In this document: in pieces, positions 9,514-19,028 of the stretch
Layout: every line of letters starts with the position of its first letter
Position numbering within the stretch: position 1 is the first letter of the stretch
From: Sabulicella rubraurantiaca
GTDB lineage: Bacteria > Pseudomonadota > Alphaproteobacteria > Acetobacterales > Acetobacteraceae
Length of the DNA stretch: 64,000 nt
Assembly (NCBI RefSeq): GCF_017355885.1
Contig: NZ_JAFEUU010000015.1
Coordinates: forward strand, 1-64,000
Reading direction: 5' to 3'
Program-made: the position numbers and the translations under genes
The notes under the pieces: generated by a model
Databases searched by the model: none
Seen by the model: only the letters and a program-made list of their open reading frames with translations
What the model was told of the DNA's origin: nothing

Positions 9514-11784
9514 TCAACCTGACGGCTTCAATCCGGCGGCGATAGCCATTGCCACAAGCTCGAACAGAGTCTTGGCGCCGAGCAGTTCCATCACATGCGC
9601 ACGATGAATCTCGACCGTGCGCGGACTGATGCCCAAATTCTTGGCAATGCTCTTGTTGGTGCCGCCGCCGAGCAAGCCCTCCAGCACCTCGCGCTCACGG
9701 GTAGAGAATTGAGCAATCCGGGCCGACGTGACGTCGGCCGAGCGATCGCGCTCTTCGACAGCCCGAATATCTGCGATTGCTAACGCGATTGCTGAAAAAA
9801 TCGCCTCTGGCTCGTAAGGTGCCTCTACCCAGTCCACCGCGCCTGCCTTCATGGCCTGCACCGCCGCCCGGACATCACCGCCGGAGGTGCCGATCACGAT
9901 CACCGGAAGAGCGATGCGCCTGGCTTTGAGTTCCTTTGGGACTGTCAGTCCCCCCGACGCAGACCCAGATGAACGGGTATTGAGAATGACACAGCCGGCC
10001 ACGAGAAGCGGGGCGACTTCAAGGAAGGAACTTGCCGACTTAAATTCCTTTGCGTCATAACCGGCGGTCCGAAGCGTCCGCGTTAGATCCTGGCGGGCGC
10101 TCTCGTCATCGTCGACCACGTAGATGGGCGAGCCAACGAACTCGGTTACGTCCTCGGCGATACCGCCCTGCTGCTGCACCTGCCCATTATCATCGCGGAT
10201 TGGGAAAGACGTCTCGCGAATCCGCCGGATTATGCCGTCGGCATGCACAATCCTGTATTCATGGGTGATAACCTCCCCTTGCCGCACTCTCTCTTGCCCA
10301 TGAATGACCCGCTCGCGATCGTCAAGATGGATGGAATTGAGCCAGCTACTTCGATCGCGGGCGGAGGGGGAGAATACTCCAGCTCCCCAGATGCGCTCAT
10401 AGGCAGCGCTCAGGAGCTCAAACTTATCTGTCTCGAGGTCGAGGACCCAAAGCACGTCAGCCGAGTATTCGGCAAACCGCCGGAGTCGTTCCTCACTCTC
10501 TCGCAGGCGCTCCTCGGCTCGCTTCCGCTCGGTGACGTCCAATGCCGCGCCAACAAACCAAGCGGCCCGATCTCCTCGGAAGTATGTCTGACCGTGGGTC
10601 GAAACCCAACGCTCCACTCCATCGTCGGCTCCGATCACACGATACTCAAGATGGTAAACCCCGTCCCCCGCAGGGTCGGTACAACGCGCGATAGCGGCGT
10701 CGACACGGTCCCGATCCTCGGGATGGATACCAGCCCGGAAATCATTGAAGTCCACGTGGGCGCCCGGCGGTAGGCCCCACATGGCTTTCAAACGACTGTC
10801 CCAACTCAATGCATCCGTCGCCGGATTCCACGTATAAGTCGAGAGGCCAACGAGATTGACGGCCGCGGCCAGCTGCGCCTCCCTCTCGCGCAGGGCTAGT
10901 TCTGCGCGCTTTTGCTCGTCCACATCTTGGATGACGAGGATGGCAAGGGAAGTGGAGTCGCCTGCGTCCGGGATGGGAATACAGCTCGCGTTCATCCAGC
11001 GTTCCCCGCTCCCGGGGGCGCGGTGTACGAAGGCAACGTTCTGAACGGCCTGTCCTTTCAGAGCCCGCGAAACCAGATCCTTTGGTACGGTCAATATGGC
11101 GCCGGCTCCATCGTAGCCGGTCCACTCGGACCGCACGTCAAGGTCACGCGACGGCGCCAAGCCTCTCGGCAGGAAGGCATGTAGCGCCGGATTTCCAGCA
11201 ATGACGTGTCCGTTTGCGTCGAACATGCCAGCGGCAAAAGGCAAATTCTCGATGAGCGTAACAATGCGGCCGCGTTCTGCCGCTAACTCTTGCAGCAGAC
11301 GCTCTCGTTCTCGCTCGCCAGCGATCCTGGCAGTAGTCTCTTGGACGGTGCACAGCACGCCGCCGACCCCGCCGCTCTCATCGCGAATGGGGCTATACGA
11401 GAACGTGAACCAGGTCTGCTCAGGGGAGCCTCTGCGAGTCAGCGTCAAAGGGAAGTCTTCGAAGTAACTTGCTTCCCCCGCCATCGCTCGCGCTGCGATC
11501 GGAGCGATCTTGTCCCAGACTTCGGACCACACCTCCCGGAAGGGTCTGCCAAGCGCGTCAGGCTTCGTCCCAAGGATCGGGACGTAGGCATCGTTATAAA
11601 AACTGATCTGCTCGGGGCCCCAGACCAGATACGATGGGAACGCGGAATTCAGCATCACGCTGAGAGCGGTCCTCAGCGACTGCGGCCAATCGCTGCTGCG
11701 GCCTAGGGGCGACATCGACCAGTCCTGGGCCCGCACACGCGCGCCCATGTCGCCTCCGCCATTCAGGAAGACGGGCGGACCCAT
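9514..11784 (-). CDS. Four-PAS sensor fused to degenerate receiver and LuxR HTH
   Basis: This 756-residue protein has four PAS units at about 25-150, 165-290, 295-420 and 425-545. A FixJ-like receiver spans about 553-670, and a LuxR helix-turn-helix about 690-750 (FSTREREVLEGLLGGGTNKS and ISPRTVEIHRAHVMELL). There is no histidine kinase domain, so sensing is joined directly to a DNA-binding output. The receiver keeps the acidic DDD triad at its start. The phosphoacceptor Asp is Asn (N602, in CVILNTR) and the conserved Lys is Ala (A655, in VEAPYE). It should not take phosphate in the normal way. The ATG at 11784 follows AAGGAGGTTGAG. Its targets are unknown. Confidence 0.85.
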   Translation of the reverse strand: MGPPVFLNGGGDMGARVRAQDWSMSPLGRSSDWPQSLRTALSVMLNSAFPSYLVWGPEQISFYNDAYVPILGTKPDALGRPFREVWSEVWDKIAPIAARAMAGEASYFEDFPLTLTRRGSPEQTWFTFSYSPIRDESGGVGGVLCTVQETTARIAGERERERLLQELAAERGRIVTLIENLPFAAGMFDANGHVIAGNPALHAFLPRGLAPSRDLDVRSEWTGYDGAGAILTVPKDLVSRALKGQAVQNVAFVHRAPGSGERWMNASCIPIPDAGDSTSLAILVIQDVDEQKRAELALREREAQLAAAVNLVGLSTYTWNPATDALSWDSRLKAMWGLPPGAHVDFNDFRAGIHPEDRDRVDAAIARCTDPAGDGVYHLEYRVIGADDGVERWVSTHGQTYFRGDRAAWFVGAALDVTERKRAEERLRESEERLRRFAEYSADVLWVLDLETDKFELLSAAYERIWGAGVFSPSARDRSSWLNSIHLDDRERVIHGQERVRQGEVITHEYRIVHADGIIRRIRETSFPIRDDNGQVQQQGGIAEDVTEFVGSPIYVVDDDESARQDLTRTLRTAGYDAKEFKSASSFLEVAPLLVAGCVILNTRSSGSASGGLTVPKELKARRIALPVIVIGTSGGDVRAAVQAMKAGAVDWVEAPYEPEAIFSAIALAIADIRAVEERDRSADVTSARIAQFSTREREVLEGLLGGGTNKSIAKNLGISPRTVEIHRAHVMELLGAKTLFELVAMAIAAGLKPSG

Positions 11785-12170
11785 CTCAACCTCCTTGTTA
11801 GAGGTGAGAGTTAGCTGATCCTACGCGATCAACCGCCTTCTATCTGGGGACGCGGGCTCCCTCTTTGGAGGCCTGATGGCGGTCCACAGAGCTGTGCCCG
11901 AACTCGTTGGTGGGACGCCGAAGGCCAGGTGCGAACGACGTTGCCGAGTTGGCAGTCCCGGACAGCCGCAAGATCTCCGCTCCTCGGCGGGCCCCACATG
12001 TAGCGTCAGTATCATATCTGTTCCGAAGGTCATTGCGTGTCGCCGGTCAGCGACACGGGGGACGGCCATGTGGCGAGGCCCGAACGGCGGCATTTGCTAC
12101 CAGCCTGTCGGCGTACGTGCGGATGATAGGTCATGCACAGCAACAGGCGCAGCACGAACTCTGCCGCGCG
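11785..12170. other. Non-coding stretch
   Basis: This 386-base gap lies between the PAS-LuxR gene start and the DUF488 gene end. It should hold the promoter of the former. I see no protein family, RNA gene or clear hairpin in it. Confidence 0.4.
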
Positions 12171-12617
12171 TCAGAGATGACGAACTTTCAGCGCACCGTC
12201 CCAACGGGCATTGAGATATTCGCAGACAAGTCGCCGATGGCAGTGATGCGGCTTATCCTCTGAGCATAGCAAGCATCCGCGCTGAAACATCTCCGGCTTG
12301 AAACTGTTCTCGATCCTTCGGCGCTCCATCAGCCGCATGAAGGAGTCTGCGTAGATCGTCCAGTCGCCCTTGTCGCGTTTGAACGCCTTCAGCATGTCGT
12401 CTGTGGGTGCGAGCAGCGGCTGATGCTCGTATTGCGCGTCGCAGATCTCCTTCAGGAAATAGGCAAGGTCGCTGGCCTTTGCGAATCCTGCAAGTTGCGA
12501 GGTGTTGTGCAGACGAACGTCGATCACCTTCTTGACGCCTGCGGCCTTCAGCCGGTCAAAGAACTTTGACGCCGTGGTCTTGGTAAAGCCGATCGTCGCT
12601 AAATCGATATCGGTCAT
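12171..12617 (-). CDS. DUF488 family protein
   Basis: The protein is about 148 residues. Family marks are LATIGFTKTTASKFFDRLK at the start, VKKVIDVRLHNTSQLAGFAK in the middle and CLLCSEDKPHHCHRRLVCEY at the end. The C-x-x-C and H-C-H-R cluster is the most conserved part of DUF488; its function is not established. The ATG at 12617 is chosen over the GTG at 12626 because GGGAG lies eight bases before it. It overlaps the stop of a small upstream gene as ATGA, which suggests translational coupling. Confidence 0.8.
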   Translation of the reverse strand: MTDIDLATIGFTKTTASKFFDRLKAAGVKKVIDVRLHNTSQLAGFAKASDLAYFLKEICDAQYEHQPLLAPTDDMLKAFKRDKGDWTIYADSFMRLMERRRIENSFKPEMFQRGCLLCSEDKPHHCHRRLVCEYLNARWDGALKVRHL

Positions 12618-12925
12618 TTCCGCCACTCCCCAGCGGTCAGATTCTGGACATTGTCCCGTCCTTCCGAAAACCGGACATTCGTGTCCCTGGCTCGATACGC
12701 AGCAGCGAGCCGCTTCGAAGGCAGCTCGAAAAGGCCAAGGTGGCGCTGGCTCGGCATTTCCATAGGCGCGTCCTCGAGCCGCCGGTCATTGACGGTCTGC
12801 CCGTTGTCTAGAATGTGGCGGACCATCGCGTCACGCTCGCAAAGGGCTCGGCCAACCAGAAGACAACGATGGAAGTGAAGCGTCGTATGGCCGGTGACCA
12901 GAACCTCGACAGTCGCATCTGCCAA
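12614..12925 (-). CDS. Small hypothetical protein coupled to DUF488 gene
   Basis: This 103-residue frame starts with TTG at 12925, seven bases after a strong AAGGAGG. It ends in a 4-base ATGA overlap with the DUF488 gene. I do not recognise the family. The N-terminal third (VEVLVTGHTTLHFHRCLLVG) carries three His and one Cys, and the rest is polar. The ribosome site and the overlap are the reasons to call it. Codon use and the lack of homology leave real doubt, and it may be a decayed gene. Confidence 0.35.
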   Translation of the reverse strand: MADATVEVLVTGHTTLHFHRCLLVGRALCERDAMVRHILDNGQTVNDRRLEDAPMEMPSQRHLGLFELPSKRLAAAYRARDTNVRFSEGRDNVQNLTAGEWRK

Positions 12926-13188
12926 CTCCTGGCCTCCTTCACGCTACGACCGCTTGTCCGACATGATCTCCCTCGTTTCGCCTTTACGATGTTACCGACG
13001 AGGGTGCCGTCAAGCCAGCACTCTCGCCCGTCGGCAACATCACTTGAGAATGCCGCGTTACGACCCAATGGTTGAAGGAGATGCGCACGAAACGGCTTGA
13101 GCAGACATGCCCTTATGGGCGGTTGAGGCGGCCCGGGCTGTCCTGGACCTGCCGCGTCAGCCAGCCGGTGCTTGTATGGGCGCCGAGG

Positions 13189-13419
13189 TCAGCTTGGCGA
13201 CTTCCGGAAAATTTGGGCGGAGGCAGCGAGGTGGAACTTGTGACAGGCACCGTCCGGCCTCCGTTACTGTGGGTAGCCAGGACCGAAGGTGCGCTTCAGG
13301 TGAGCAAACCGCTTCCCAACCTTCTTCCGCCGCTCCGGTGAGACTGCGTAGTCCTCGATCCTGGCAGTATCCTGCGCCAAGTCGCGCTCGCCCTCGTGGA
13401 CGAAGCGTAGCAGCTTGCG
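13189..13419 (-). pseudogene. IS1182-like transposase C-terminal remnant
   Basis: The minus strand reads RKLLRFVHEGERDLAQDTAR, then EDYAVSPERRKKVGKRFAHL and KRTFG. After an early stop and a frame change near 13280 it continues as RRPDGACHKFHLAASAQIFR and K. This is the end of DDE transposases of the IS1182 type, with the conserved ERKK and FAHLKR block and the FHLAA tail. The catalytic core is absent and I see no terminal inverted repeats. It is an old insertion-sequence scar. Confidence 0.6.
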
Positions 13420-13546
13420 GGAGGGCCACTTATGGTGGATTTGCCCCGATTATGGACCAACTCCACATGGAGACCCTGCCCGACGCTCAGGTAACATGCC
13501 GCTCATGCGGGAAGCGCCGCAGCAGGGCTTATGCCAATCTCGTAAT

Positions 13547-15356
13547 TCAGGCCCGGGAGGCACCACGTGGCCCAGCAGGAGGGGTGTCTGCTGAAATTTC
13601 ACTCGGGCCACTCGATGAGGGCTGGTTTGCGATAGTCCCGACGGGCTGGCTATTGCCGACAAGCTCGAGGAAAGCCTCTGGCGGCAACGGCCGACTGAAG
13701 AGGTAACCCTGGCCGAAAGGACAACCGATGCTGCACAACATCGCCCGTTCGGCTTCGGTCTCAATTCCCTCTGCGACGACGTCTGCGCCCAGCTCCTTTC
13801 CGATCTTCACAACCGTCTCGACGATGATGCGCTTCGTCGCACTTTCCTGCATCCCCTGAACGAAGCTGCGATCAATCTTGATCTCTGTGACGGGAAGCGT
13901 CTCAAGATAACGCAGGCTGGAGTAGCCTACTCCGAAGTCGTCAATCGAAAGTCCTACCCCTAGATCGCGGAGCGTACGAAGCGTCTGCTGCATTCGCACT
14001 GAGGGCTCGGCGATGAGGGTTTCGGTGAGCTCAAGCGTTAACCACTGCGGATTCGTGCCCGTTTCGTCAAGAATCCCAGCGATGAAGCGTGTCATGTCGC
14101 GATGAGAAAATTCCGCAGCCGAGACGTTTACGGAGATGCGCAGCGGCCTTGTGCAGTCGCGGTTTAGCCGCGACGCAAATGTGGCGGCCGCACGGACCCC
14201 CCCAAGCGCCAATATCAACGATCAACCCCGTGTCTTCAGCCAGTTCGACGAACCGGTCCGGCATCTGCAAGCCGAACAGCGGATGCTCCCAACGGACCAG
14301 GGCCTCAGCACCGGCCCAGTTGCCGGTCGCAAGCTCGACTTTGGGCTGGTAGTCGAAAACAAAGTCGCCGTTCGACACTGCCAACTGCAATTCGTTGACG
14401 AGCCGGATCCGCTTCTTCGACCGCTCTGCGCTATCGTTGTCGAAGCTCCGAGCCTCGCGCAGCGGAGTTGATCGCGACTCATGAAGCGCCGCACCAGCCC
14501 GGCGGAGCAGCATCAGAGGGTCGCTGCCCAGCTCGCCGATCACAAAGCCGATTGCAAAGCGGACACTGACGACGGCGCCCGGCAGCACGTAGCGCGGCGA
14601 CAGGGCGGCGGCGACTTTCGCAACGGTCGCGTCGGCGTCCTCGTAGCGGGCAATGCGGTACACGATAGCAAAATCATTGCCGCCGACCCGCCCAACGGCC
14701 TCGGCAGACAGGCCGCGGAGCCGCTCTGCAACCTGCTTAAGCAGAGCGTCGCCCGAGTCGTGACCGAAGCCGCTGTTGATGTCATGAAAGCGTGCGATGT
14801 CGACCTTGATCACGAGCAGCCGAGCCAGCCCGTCGGCACTGAGCTGGGTAATTTGGTCGAGGAGAGCGTCTCGACTCAACACGCCGGTGAGGCGATCGAA
14901 CCGAACCGCTTCTTCGAGACGCGCCGTCGTCTCTTTCAAGGCGGCCACGTCCTGCATCAACCCGACGTAATGGGTCGGCCCCGTGCCGGATGCAGATACG
15001 GGCGCGAGGTGCAGCGCGTTCCAGAAGAGGCGGCCGTCCTTGCGATAGTTTCGGATTCGAACGGAGGCTGCCTCACGTCGCAGGATTGCCTCTCGGAGTT
15101 CCTTGATCTGAGGTTGGAGCCGGTCGCTGCCCTGAAGGTAGCGGCAGTTCCTGCCGAGTGCGTCCGCCGGCCCGTAGCCCGTGATCGCCTCAAACGCCTC
15201 GTTGATGTAGACGAGCGGTTCGCCCTCCCGCAGTTCGGCGACGAGCACTCTGATGGGCGCAAGGTCAAGGATGCGTTCTGCTAGTCCGCTCGGCAGCGCG
15301 GTCGGACCCGCCGCTGCTCCCTCGCTTACGGCCGACGTGACATCACTATGAGCCAC
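13547..15356 (-). pseudogene. LOV-GGDEF-EAL blue-light c-di-GMP protein, frameshifted
   Basis: Starting at GTG 15356, residues 25-140 form a LOV domain with the flavin-adduct motif GRNCRYLQG (Cys71). A GGDEF domain follows at about 150-310; its motif is GGNDF (225-229), so cyclase activity is doubtful. The EAL domain starts at about 325 with EALVRWEHP (Glu351). The frame breaks near residue 384 at a run of seven C (14197-14203 on the plus strand). The rest of EAL continues in the next frame with NVSAAEF, ELTETLI, IDDFGVGYSSLRYL, IKIDRSF and VAEGIET, ending at 13547. With the frame restored it would be a light-controlled phosphodiesterase of about 600 residues. The break may be a true mutation, a slippage switch or a sequencing error. 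Confidence 0.8.
14197..14203. repeat. C7 homopolymer at the LOV-GGDEF-EAL frameshift
   Basis: Seven C on the plus strand are read as seven G in the gene. The run lies exactly where the EAL reading frame changes. Losing one base or gaining two would join the frames. Such runs are prone both to replication slippage and to base-calling error. Confidence 0.7.
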
Positions 15357-15483
15357 CTTGGCTACTCCCCTGCTACACTGAAAGATCGTAGACCGGACAC
15401 AACTTCAGGTTTTAGCGGGATGAACTTGGACCCGATCGGCTTGGTTGGAACTAACCCTCGGCTCACAGACCCTGGACGCTCCT

Positions 15484-16452
15484 ATGGAAGTTCTCTTTTC
15501 GACTGTAGATCTCTCCCCTTGAGATCGGTTCGATTACTGGCACAGCGTCGCTAATAAGACGCTTACTGGCCACAGCTCCCGGCCGGAGTGCAGACCAACA
15601 TTCCAGGCAGAGTTACGGTTGGGGGCGCTTTCAGATATTGGACTTGTTCTCTTCAAGACCTCTCCGATGCTGGTCGAGCACTCGGAACGTCAGGCCGCTT
15701 GCTCCAACGACGACGAGATCTTTGTCTGCCGACAGGTCACAGGGACACTCGCGCTTGAGCAGGATGGGCGCGACGTGATCCTTGGGGCCGGCGATGTGAC
15801 GCTGCTCGATCCTCGATTGCCTTATGTTGGAAAGTTTGCCGCAGGATCCCAGCTGCTCGTACTCAAGGTGCCGAGGCGTGCCTTGAAGGCTCGTATGGGG
15901 AGCATGCGAGGGGCGGTCCTCCATCCTGTCGGATCGTCGGGTGGCGAAGGCGGCCTAGCGTCCGCGTTCCTAGGAATGCTGCCGACTCATGCTGCGGCGC
16001 TTGGCCCGGCAGCGGCAGAGGCGGTCATGGTCAATGCGCTCGATCTCGTCGCTTTGGCGTTGGTGAACTCCATGGCCGGCCAACGAGGGGCCAGCTCGCA
16101 CGCGCAGGCTCTGGTGTTCATGAATGTTCGCGCTGTGATCGAGGCGCGGCTAACCGATCCGAGTCTCGACGCTTCAACCGTTGCCGCTGCTGTCGGGGTC
16201 AGCGTGAGATACGCGAACGCCGCGCTGGCGCGAGAGGGAACGTCGATACGGCGGCTGATCCTCGCGCGGCGACTTGCGCGCTGCCGGAAGGCGCTAGCGG
16301 ACGCGGCGCAGGCGGGCAGAACGGTGACCGAGATCGCTCACGCCTGGGGCTTCTCCGACATGACCCACTTTAGTCGTTCGTTCAAATGCGCCTATGGCGT
16401 CACGCCTAGCGATTACCGGCACCGCAGGGGAGAATTTGACTGTATCCAGTGA
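15484..16452 (+). pseudogene. AraC-family regulator with early stop codon
   Basis: The frame opens with ATG at 15484 (MEVLFSTVDLSP) and meets TGA at 15520. It then continues without a break as DRFDYWHSVANKTL and PECRPTFQAELRLGALSDIG through to the stop at 16452. Family members carry this N-terminal DRFDYW cupin-like start, so the TGA looks like a CGA-to-TGA change within a real gene. The C-terminal AraC helix-turn-helix is complete at about 225-320 (VAAAVGVSVRYANAALAREG, and AWGFSDMTHFSRSFKCAYGV). A shorter protein could start at TTG 15619 or ATG 15667, leaving DNA binding but a damaged sensing domain. The target and inducer are unknown. Confidence 0.7.
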
Positions 16453-17096
16453 TATTGGGCGCCGATGAAGTCGTTCTGCGCTCCTGATCGGAGCTGCTTG
16501 AGCTGCTAGCGCACTGCCCGCCAGTTTCGAGAGCGCTGTGCCCCGGCGGTGCGATGCTGTCGGACGGCAGGGCTAAACTTTCCTGGTTCTTAAGCAGTGA
16601 GGGCATACGGCGGCCTACCGATCATCTTCTGCAATTGGAACCCCGTGTCCTTGATCAACACTATGGGGTTTGAGCGAGCTTCCCCTGTTCATCAAAATTG
16701 TCTGGGCAAGCTCTGCATCGGCGCGCGGCTCCCAATCCCTGAGGCGAGGTTATGAGACGGTAAGCGGTGGGCGAGCAGTCCACCGCCGCTGAACACACTC
16801 GACTAGTGGCCCGGCCTGCGCCAACGCGTCTCCTTTCCCTCTATCCTCCCCGACCAAAGTCTATCGCGTGCCTATCGGCCGCGGCCTCCAGGCAGCCCGA
16901 GCGTCCGCACGAAGGGATGGATTCCCGCCTGGAGCAGGCTCCTTGGTGCGGGTCAGGATTCTTACTTAGGGATTTCCACGAGCGAACCCGCCAGTCGGTC
17001 GGGGAATTGTGCCTACCACCTGCCACATCCGAGATCGCCGGCAGGTCCCGTAGAAGCGCCGACAAGCTGGCGCATGGACAGGTCAAGGAGGCTGCC
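16453..17096. other. Non-coding stretch upstream of the zinc dehydrogenase
   Basis: These 644 bases have no convincing gene. An open frame runs in from 16767 but has no family resemblance before ATG 17097. The promoter of the downstream pair is expected here; no clear operator or hairpin was found. Confidence 0.4.
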
Positions 17097-18272
17097 ATGA
17101 AGGCGCTCGTCTGGCACGGCAAAGAAGACATCCGGTGTGACTCGGTCACTGACCCAAAGATCGAGGAGCCGCGCGATGCCATCGTCCGCGTCACCAGCTG
17201 TGCGATCTGCGGCTCGGACCTGCATCTCTTCCATAACTTCATCCCCGCGATGCTGCCCGGCGACATTGTCGGCCACGAGATGATGGGCGAAGTGGTCGAG
17301 GTCGGCTCAGGCGTCGAGGGCCGCCTGCGGAAAGGCGAGCGCATCGTCGTTCCCTTCACCATCATCTGCGGTGAGTGCGACCAATGTCGGCGTGGCAATT
17401 TCTCGGTCTGCGAGAAGACGAACCGCAAGAAGCACCTCGCCGACAAGGCGTTCGGCCATACCACGGCCGGGCTCTTCGGTTACACGCACCTGACCGGCGG
17501 CTACCCGGGCGGACAGGCCCAGTATGTCCGTGTGCCCTTTGCCGACGCGACCCACATCAAGGTACCGGACGGTCTCTCAGACGAGCAGGTGCTGTTCCTT
17601 GGCGACATCCTTCCCACTGGTTGGCAGGCCGCGGTCCAGTGCGACATCCAACCGGACGACACGGTGGCAGTCTGGGGCTGCGGCCCTGTCGGGCAAATGA
17701 CGATCCGCAGCGCGATCCTGCTCGGTGCGAAGCAGGTTGTTGCAATCGACCGCCTGCCCGAGCGGCTGGGCATGGCCGAGGCGGCCGGGGCTATCACCAT
17801 CAACTTCGACGAGGAGAGCGTCGTTGAGCGGCTGAACGAGCTGACCGGCGGCAAGGGGCCGGAGAAGTGCATCGATGCCGTCGGCCTTGAAAGCCACGTG
17901 TCACCCTTGCAGCCTGATACGGTCTACGACCGCGCCAAGCAGCTGCTGATGCTGGAGAGCGACCGGCCCCATGTGCTGCGGGAGATGATCTATGTCTGCC
18001 GGCCGGCCGGCGTGATCTCGATCCCCGGCGTCTACGGCGGGCTGATCGATAAGTTCCCGATGGGCCTCGCCATGAACAAGGGCCTGACCTTCCGCATGGG
18101 CCAGACCCACGTCAATCGCTGGACTGACGACCTGCTGCGCCGCATCGAGGATGGGCAGATCGACCCCTCCTTTGTCATCACGCACACGGCACGGCTTGAG
18201 GATGGGCCGGAGATGTACAAGCTGTTCCGCGACAAGCAGGACAACTGTGTCAAGGTCGTGCTGAAGCCCTGA
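17097..18272 (+). CDS. Zinc-dependent alcohol/formaldehyde dehydrogenase family
   Basis: This 391-residue medium-chain dehydrogenase oxidises an alcohol or aldehyde with NAD(P) in the cytoplasm. The catalytic zinc site shows as CAICGSDLHL and GHEMMGEVVEVG. The structural zinc cysteines are in CGECDQCRRGNFSVC. The cofactor Rossmann motif is WGCGPVGQM near residue 200. Length and motifs fit the glutathione-independent formaldehyde dehydrogenase-like branch, often annotated only as zinc-dependent alcohol dehydrogenase. The ATG at 17097 follows AAGGAGG; the frame is open for 330 bases upstream but that part has no homology. It is followed after 15 bases by a small hydrophobic protein gene. The substrate is not determined. 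Confidence 0.85.
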   Translation: MKALVWHGKEDIRCDSVTDPKIEEPRDAIVRVTSCAICGSDLHLFHNFIPAMLPGDIVGHEMMGEVVEVGSGVEGRLRKGERIVVPFTIICGECDQCRRGNFSVCEKTNRKKHLADKAFGHTTAGLFGYTHLTGGYPGGQAQYVRVPFADATHIKVPDGLSDEQVLFLGDILPTGWQAAVQCDIQPDDTVAVWGCGPVGQMTIRSAILLGAKQVVAIDRLPERLGMAEAAGAITINFDEESVVERLNELTGGKGPEKCIDAVGLESHVSPLQPDTVYDRAKQLLMLESDRPHVLREMIYVCRPAGVISIPGVYGGLIDKFPMGLAMNKGLTFRMGQTHVNRWTDDLLRRIEDGQIDPSFVITHTARLEDGPEMYKLFRDKQDNCVKVVLKP

Positions 18273-18287
18273 GCCGGAGACGAAACC

Positions 18288-18884
18288 ATGCTCTCTATCT
18301 CTAATATTGCCCGCTCCGAGGGAGACCCGAAGGTCCTCCGTTCGGGACCGAGTTCGCGCGGCGGCACGGACGAACTAGCCCGGGCGCTTGGCTGGTTCAG
18401 CATCGGCCTCGGCCTCGCCGAGTTGTTGGCGCCACGCCAGATCACCCGCGCGCTGGGTATGGAAGGCAAAGAAATGCTGGTGCGCGGCTACGGTCTGCGC
18501 GAGATCGGCCACGGCATCCTGTCGCTGTCGCCAGACAAGAAGGCGGGGCTCTGGAGCCGTGTGGGCGGGGACGCGCTTGACCTCGCCACCCTCGCTTCCG
18601 CCTATCGCCCCGACAACCCGAAGCGCGGGAATGTCGGGATCGCCCTCGCCGCGGTCGCTGGCATCACGCTGCTTGATTTAGTCGGAGCGCAAGGCGTGAC
18701 CAGCCGTCATCGGCGGACGGGGGGCGACCATCGGCGCTACCGCGACCGCAGCGGCTTCCCACAGGGCTTGCAACGGGCACGTGGCGCAGCGCGTCAGGAT
18801 TTTCGGGTGCCGCCTGACATGCAGGCCGCTCCGACGGCTGCGGCACTTTCCCCGAGCGGCGACCGCGCCGCTTCGACTGCCTGA
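18288..18884 (+). CDS. Small hydrophobic protein (cyclase/dehydrase-annotated type)
   Basis: This 198-residue protein starts at ATG 18288, after a GGAGACG-like site. Residues 28-135 contain hydrophobic segments (ALGWFSIGLGLAELLAP, VGIALAAVAGITLLDLVGA) and the pattern RGYGLREIGHGILSL. That resembles small integral-membrane proteins which some annotations call cyclase dehydrase. The last 60 residues are Arg- and Ala-rich, have no hydrophobic character and are unlike relatives. This suggests the original C-terminus was lost and the frame runs into other sequence. It follows the zinc dehydrogenase by 15 bases and is probably in the same operon. Function unknown. Confidence 0.65.
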   Translation: MLSISNIARSEGDPKVLRSGPSSRGGTDELARALGWFSIGLGLAELLAPRQITRALGMEGKEMLVRGYGLREIGHGILSLSPDKKAGLWSRVGGDALDLATLASAYRPDNPKRGNVGIALAAVAGITLLDLVGAQGVTSRHRRTGGDHRRYRDRSGFPQGLQRARGAARQDFRVPPDMQAAPTAAALSPSGDRAASTA

Positions 18885-19028
18885 TTCGGATCGAGGGCGG
18901 AAGTCTCCGCTGTCCTCATCAATCGGCGGCCGCGCTGCGGCCGCGTACGGCCGCAGTCTCTCTGAACGCTGGCCGGTAGCAAGGTCGCGGAGTCTACTGG
19001 TGTCTTCTTCGTAGCTCGTCGGATCGCG

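Noticed and set aside
16767-17096. N-terminal extension of the zinc dehydrogenase
   Set aside because: The frame is open but shows no family resemblance; AAGGAGG before ATG 17097 and the usual protein length fix the start there.
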